DNA from: UBA6770 sp965661115
Lineage (GTDB): Bacteria > Bacteroidota > Bacteroidia > Flavobacteriales_G > Salibacteraceae
Direction of reading: 5' to 3'
Length of the DNA: 15,136 nt
NCBI GenBank assembly: GCA_965661115.1
Contig: CBFICO010000060.1
Span: 1-15,136, forward strand
The notes under the pieces were generated by a model, which searched no databases, was not told the origin of the DNA, and worked only from the letters and a program-made list of their open reading frames with translations. Shown one piece after another: positions 13,964-15,136 of this stretch. The position numbers were made by a program, and so were the translations under genes. Numbering within the stretch: position 1 is the first letter of the stretch; each line of letters starts with the position of its first letter.

Positions 13964-15136
13964 TTAGTTTAATTCACCTGCGTTAGCAGCAGCTCCCCAA
14001 GAGAATTTTGTTTTGTAATCGTAAGAAGAACCGGCACCGTTGATAGCAACTTTTCCTTTTGCATCAGTTTGAGCTTTATCCAATTCTGTTTGACAAACAG
14101 CTGGATCTGGCTTATCACCATCATACACAGATACATCTTCGTCAGATTTAACTCCAGAGAATACTAATGAACCATCAATTAAGTTCTTGTAAGCATCTCC
14201 TTTGTGAGAACAATCAGTCCCTGGGTTAACAAACTTAGTTCTGAACTTGATTGCTTTTTTGTCAGCAGAAGCATACATGAAAGTAACGTTAGTTACGTTT
14301 CCTTGAGCTTTTGATTTGAAATCTCCAGGAGTTCCTTCTTTACCTTCTGTTTTGCAAATTCCGTTTTTAACTGTGAATTTACCAGCAGTGTGTGTAGAAC
14401 CTTCAGGACCATCAATTTCTAAACCTTCATCAGTACCAATTCCGTCACCGTGAATTACAGCGAAACCGTCAATTGTTCCTGAGTAGTTTTGATCTAAATC
14501 GATACCATCATCACCTTGGTAGAATACTAATGCGTCAGAAATATCAACTGAACCACCAAAACACTCGATACCATCATCAAGAGTAGCGTAAATTTCAATG
14601 TTTGAAATTTTAGTTCCGTTACCAACACCACCTAAAGTAAGTGCGTTTAATTCGTTTCCTTCACCGATAGTGATTCCACCATGACGGATAGAAACGTAAG
14701 AAAGTACACCAGAGTTATCAGCATCGTCAGATCCACCGTACTTACCGTAACCTTCAGAAGCTGGGATACCTTCAATGTTACCTTCAGTATCTCCGTTTTC
14801 AGTACTTGATTTTGCTTTTCCTAAGATAACAACACCACCCCATTTTTCGTTGTCTGTTTTCTTAAGGTTTGTACCTACTTTTTGATCGTAAGTAATGTTA
14901 TCTAAAACTGAAGTAAAGATAATTGGCTTATCAGCAGTACCTTCAGCCATTAATTTACCGCCTCTAGCAACAACTAATGCAGACGCAGCAGACTCTTGTC
15001 CTTCAGCACCTTTAATAATTGTTCCTGGCTCAATAGTTAAAGTAACACCGTCTTCAACCACAACTTTACCATTTAAAGTGTAAATGTTGTTAGCAGTCCA
15101 AGTTTCGTCTGCAGTGATTTTACCAGTTTTAGTTTC
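13964..15136 (-). CDS. Surface or exported beta-helix-type protein (partial, 5' end missing)
   Basis: The frame is open from the right edge (391 codons) to TAA at 13964-13966. The N-terminus, including any signal peptide or lipoprotein cysteine, is outside the window, and the GTG at 15061 is internal. The sequence shows parallel beta-helix repeats. First comes a cap region, VEDGVTLTIEPGTIIKG, then ALVVARGGKLMAEGTADKPIIFTS, then WGGVVILGKA. Short repeated turns follow (LSYVSIRHGG, ISNIEIYATLDDGIECFGG, ALVFYQGDDGIDLDQNYSG). The runs of DDGIECFGG and DDGIDLDQ are acidic and could bind calcium. The last 130 residues are less regular, contain two cysteines and end in GELN without a T9SS sorting domain. 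Bacteroidota relatives are often mislabelled as multidrug transporters, but nothing here is a transporter. Codon use is narrow (mostly GGT, GCT, AAC, GAA), as in abundant proteins. It directly precedes the TonB receptor gene and may deliver or bind its substrate. Confidence 0.85.
   Translation of the reverse strand, partial: ETKTGKITADETWTANNIYTLNGKVVVEDGVTLTIEPGTIIKGAEGQESAASALVVARGGKLMAEGTADKPIIFTSVLDNITYDQKVGTNLKKTDNEKWGGVVILGKAKSSTENGDTEGNIEGIPASEGYGKYGGSDDADNSGVLSYVSIRHGGITIGEGNELNALTLGGVGNGTKISNIEIYATLDDGIECFGGSVDISDALVFYQGDDGIDLDQNYSGTIDGFAVIHGDGIGTDEGLEIDGPEGSTHTAGKFTVKNGICKTEGKEGTPGDFKSKAQGNVTNVTFMYASADKKAIKFRTKFVNPGTDCSHKGDAYKNLIDGSLVFSGVKSDEDVSVYDGDKPDPAVCQTELDKAQTDAKGKVAINGAGSSYDYKTKFSWGAAANAGELN

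Overview
The window is about 15 kb of low-GC DNA from a member of the Bacteroidota, most likely a Flavobacteriales relative. The evidence is a type IX secretion (T9SS) C-terminal sorting domain, a TonB-dependent receptor with an N-terminal carboxypeptidase-regulatory-like domain, a lack of clear Shine-Dalgarno sites, and several promoter -7 boxes of the Bacteroidota form TAnnTTTG. No rRNA, tRNA, CRISPR array, transposase or prophage gene was seen.

Left part (1-2679): the 5' two-thirds of an exported beta-propeller protein runs off the left edge on the minus strand. Its front domain looks like a peptidase-MA-type fold that has lost its zinc motif. A metallo-beta-lactamase-fold hydrolase diverges from it on the plus strand.

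Middle (2680-6874): a minus-strand kynurenine cluster. In transcription order it holds kynureninase (kynU), a GNAT acetyltransferase, a 38-residue membrane microprotein with a TTG start, kynurenine 3-monooxygenase (kmo), and an exported probable beta-barrel protein joined to kmo by a GTGA overlap. Kmo and KynU together convert kynurenine to 3-hydroxyanthranilate, the middle of the tryptophan-to-quinolinate/NAD route. The other steps are not in the window. Promoter-like boxes suggest two transcription units: kynU-GNAT, and microprotein-kmo-barrel.

Middle right (6852-9518): hemL (tetrapyrrole synthesis) diverges from kynU through two facing -7 boxes. It is followed by a 56-residue protein of unknown function with its own promoter, and by a class I methyltransferase. 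The methyltransferase gene overlaps, tail to tail, the gene for a YqaA-type membrane protein.

Right part (9541-15136): a minus-strand cell-surface block. A highly repetitive right-handed beta-helix-type surface protein (partial, off the right edge) is followed by a large TonB-dependent outer-membrane receptor, a T9SS cargo protein and yqaA. Clear intrinsic terminators separate the first three genes from what follows them. The 386-bp gap between the beta-helix gene and the receptor gene contains a structured non-coding element bounded by 9-bp inverted repeats, which resembles a dispersed intergenic repeat.

Most of the window is ordinary chromosome. The points most worth a second look are the membrane microprotein in the kmo unit, the interlocked hemL/kynU promoters, the non-coding repeat, the degenerate peptidase domain, and the beta-helix/TonB receptor pair.
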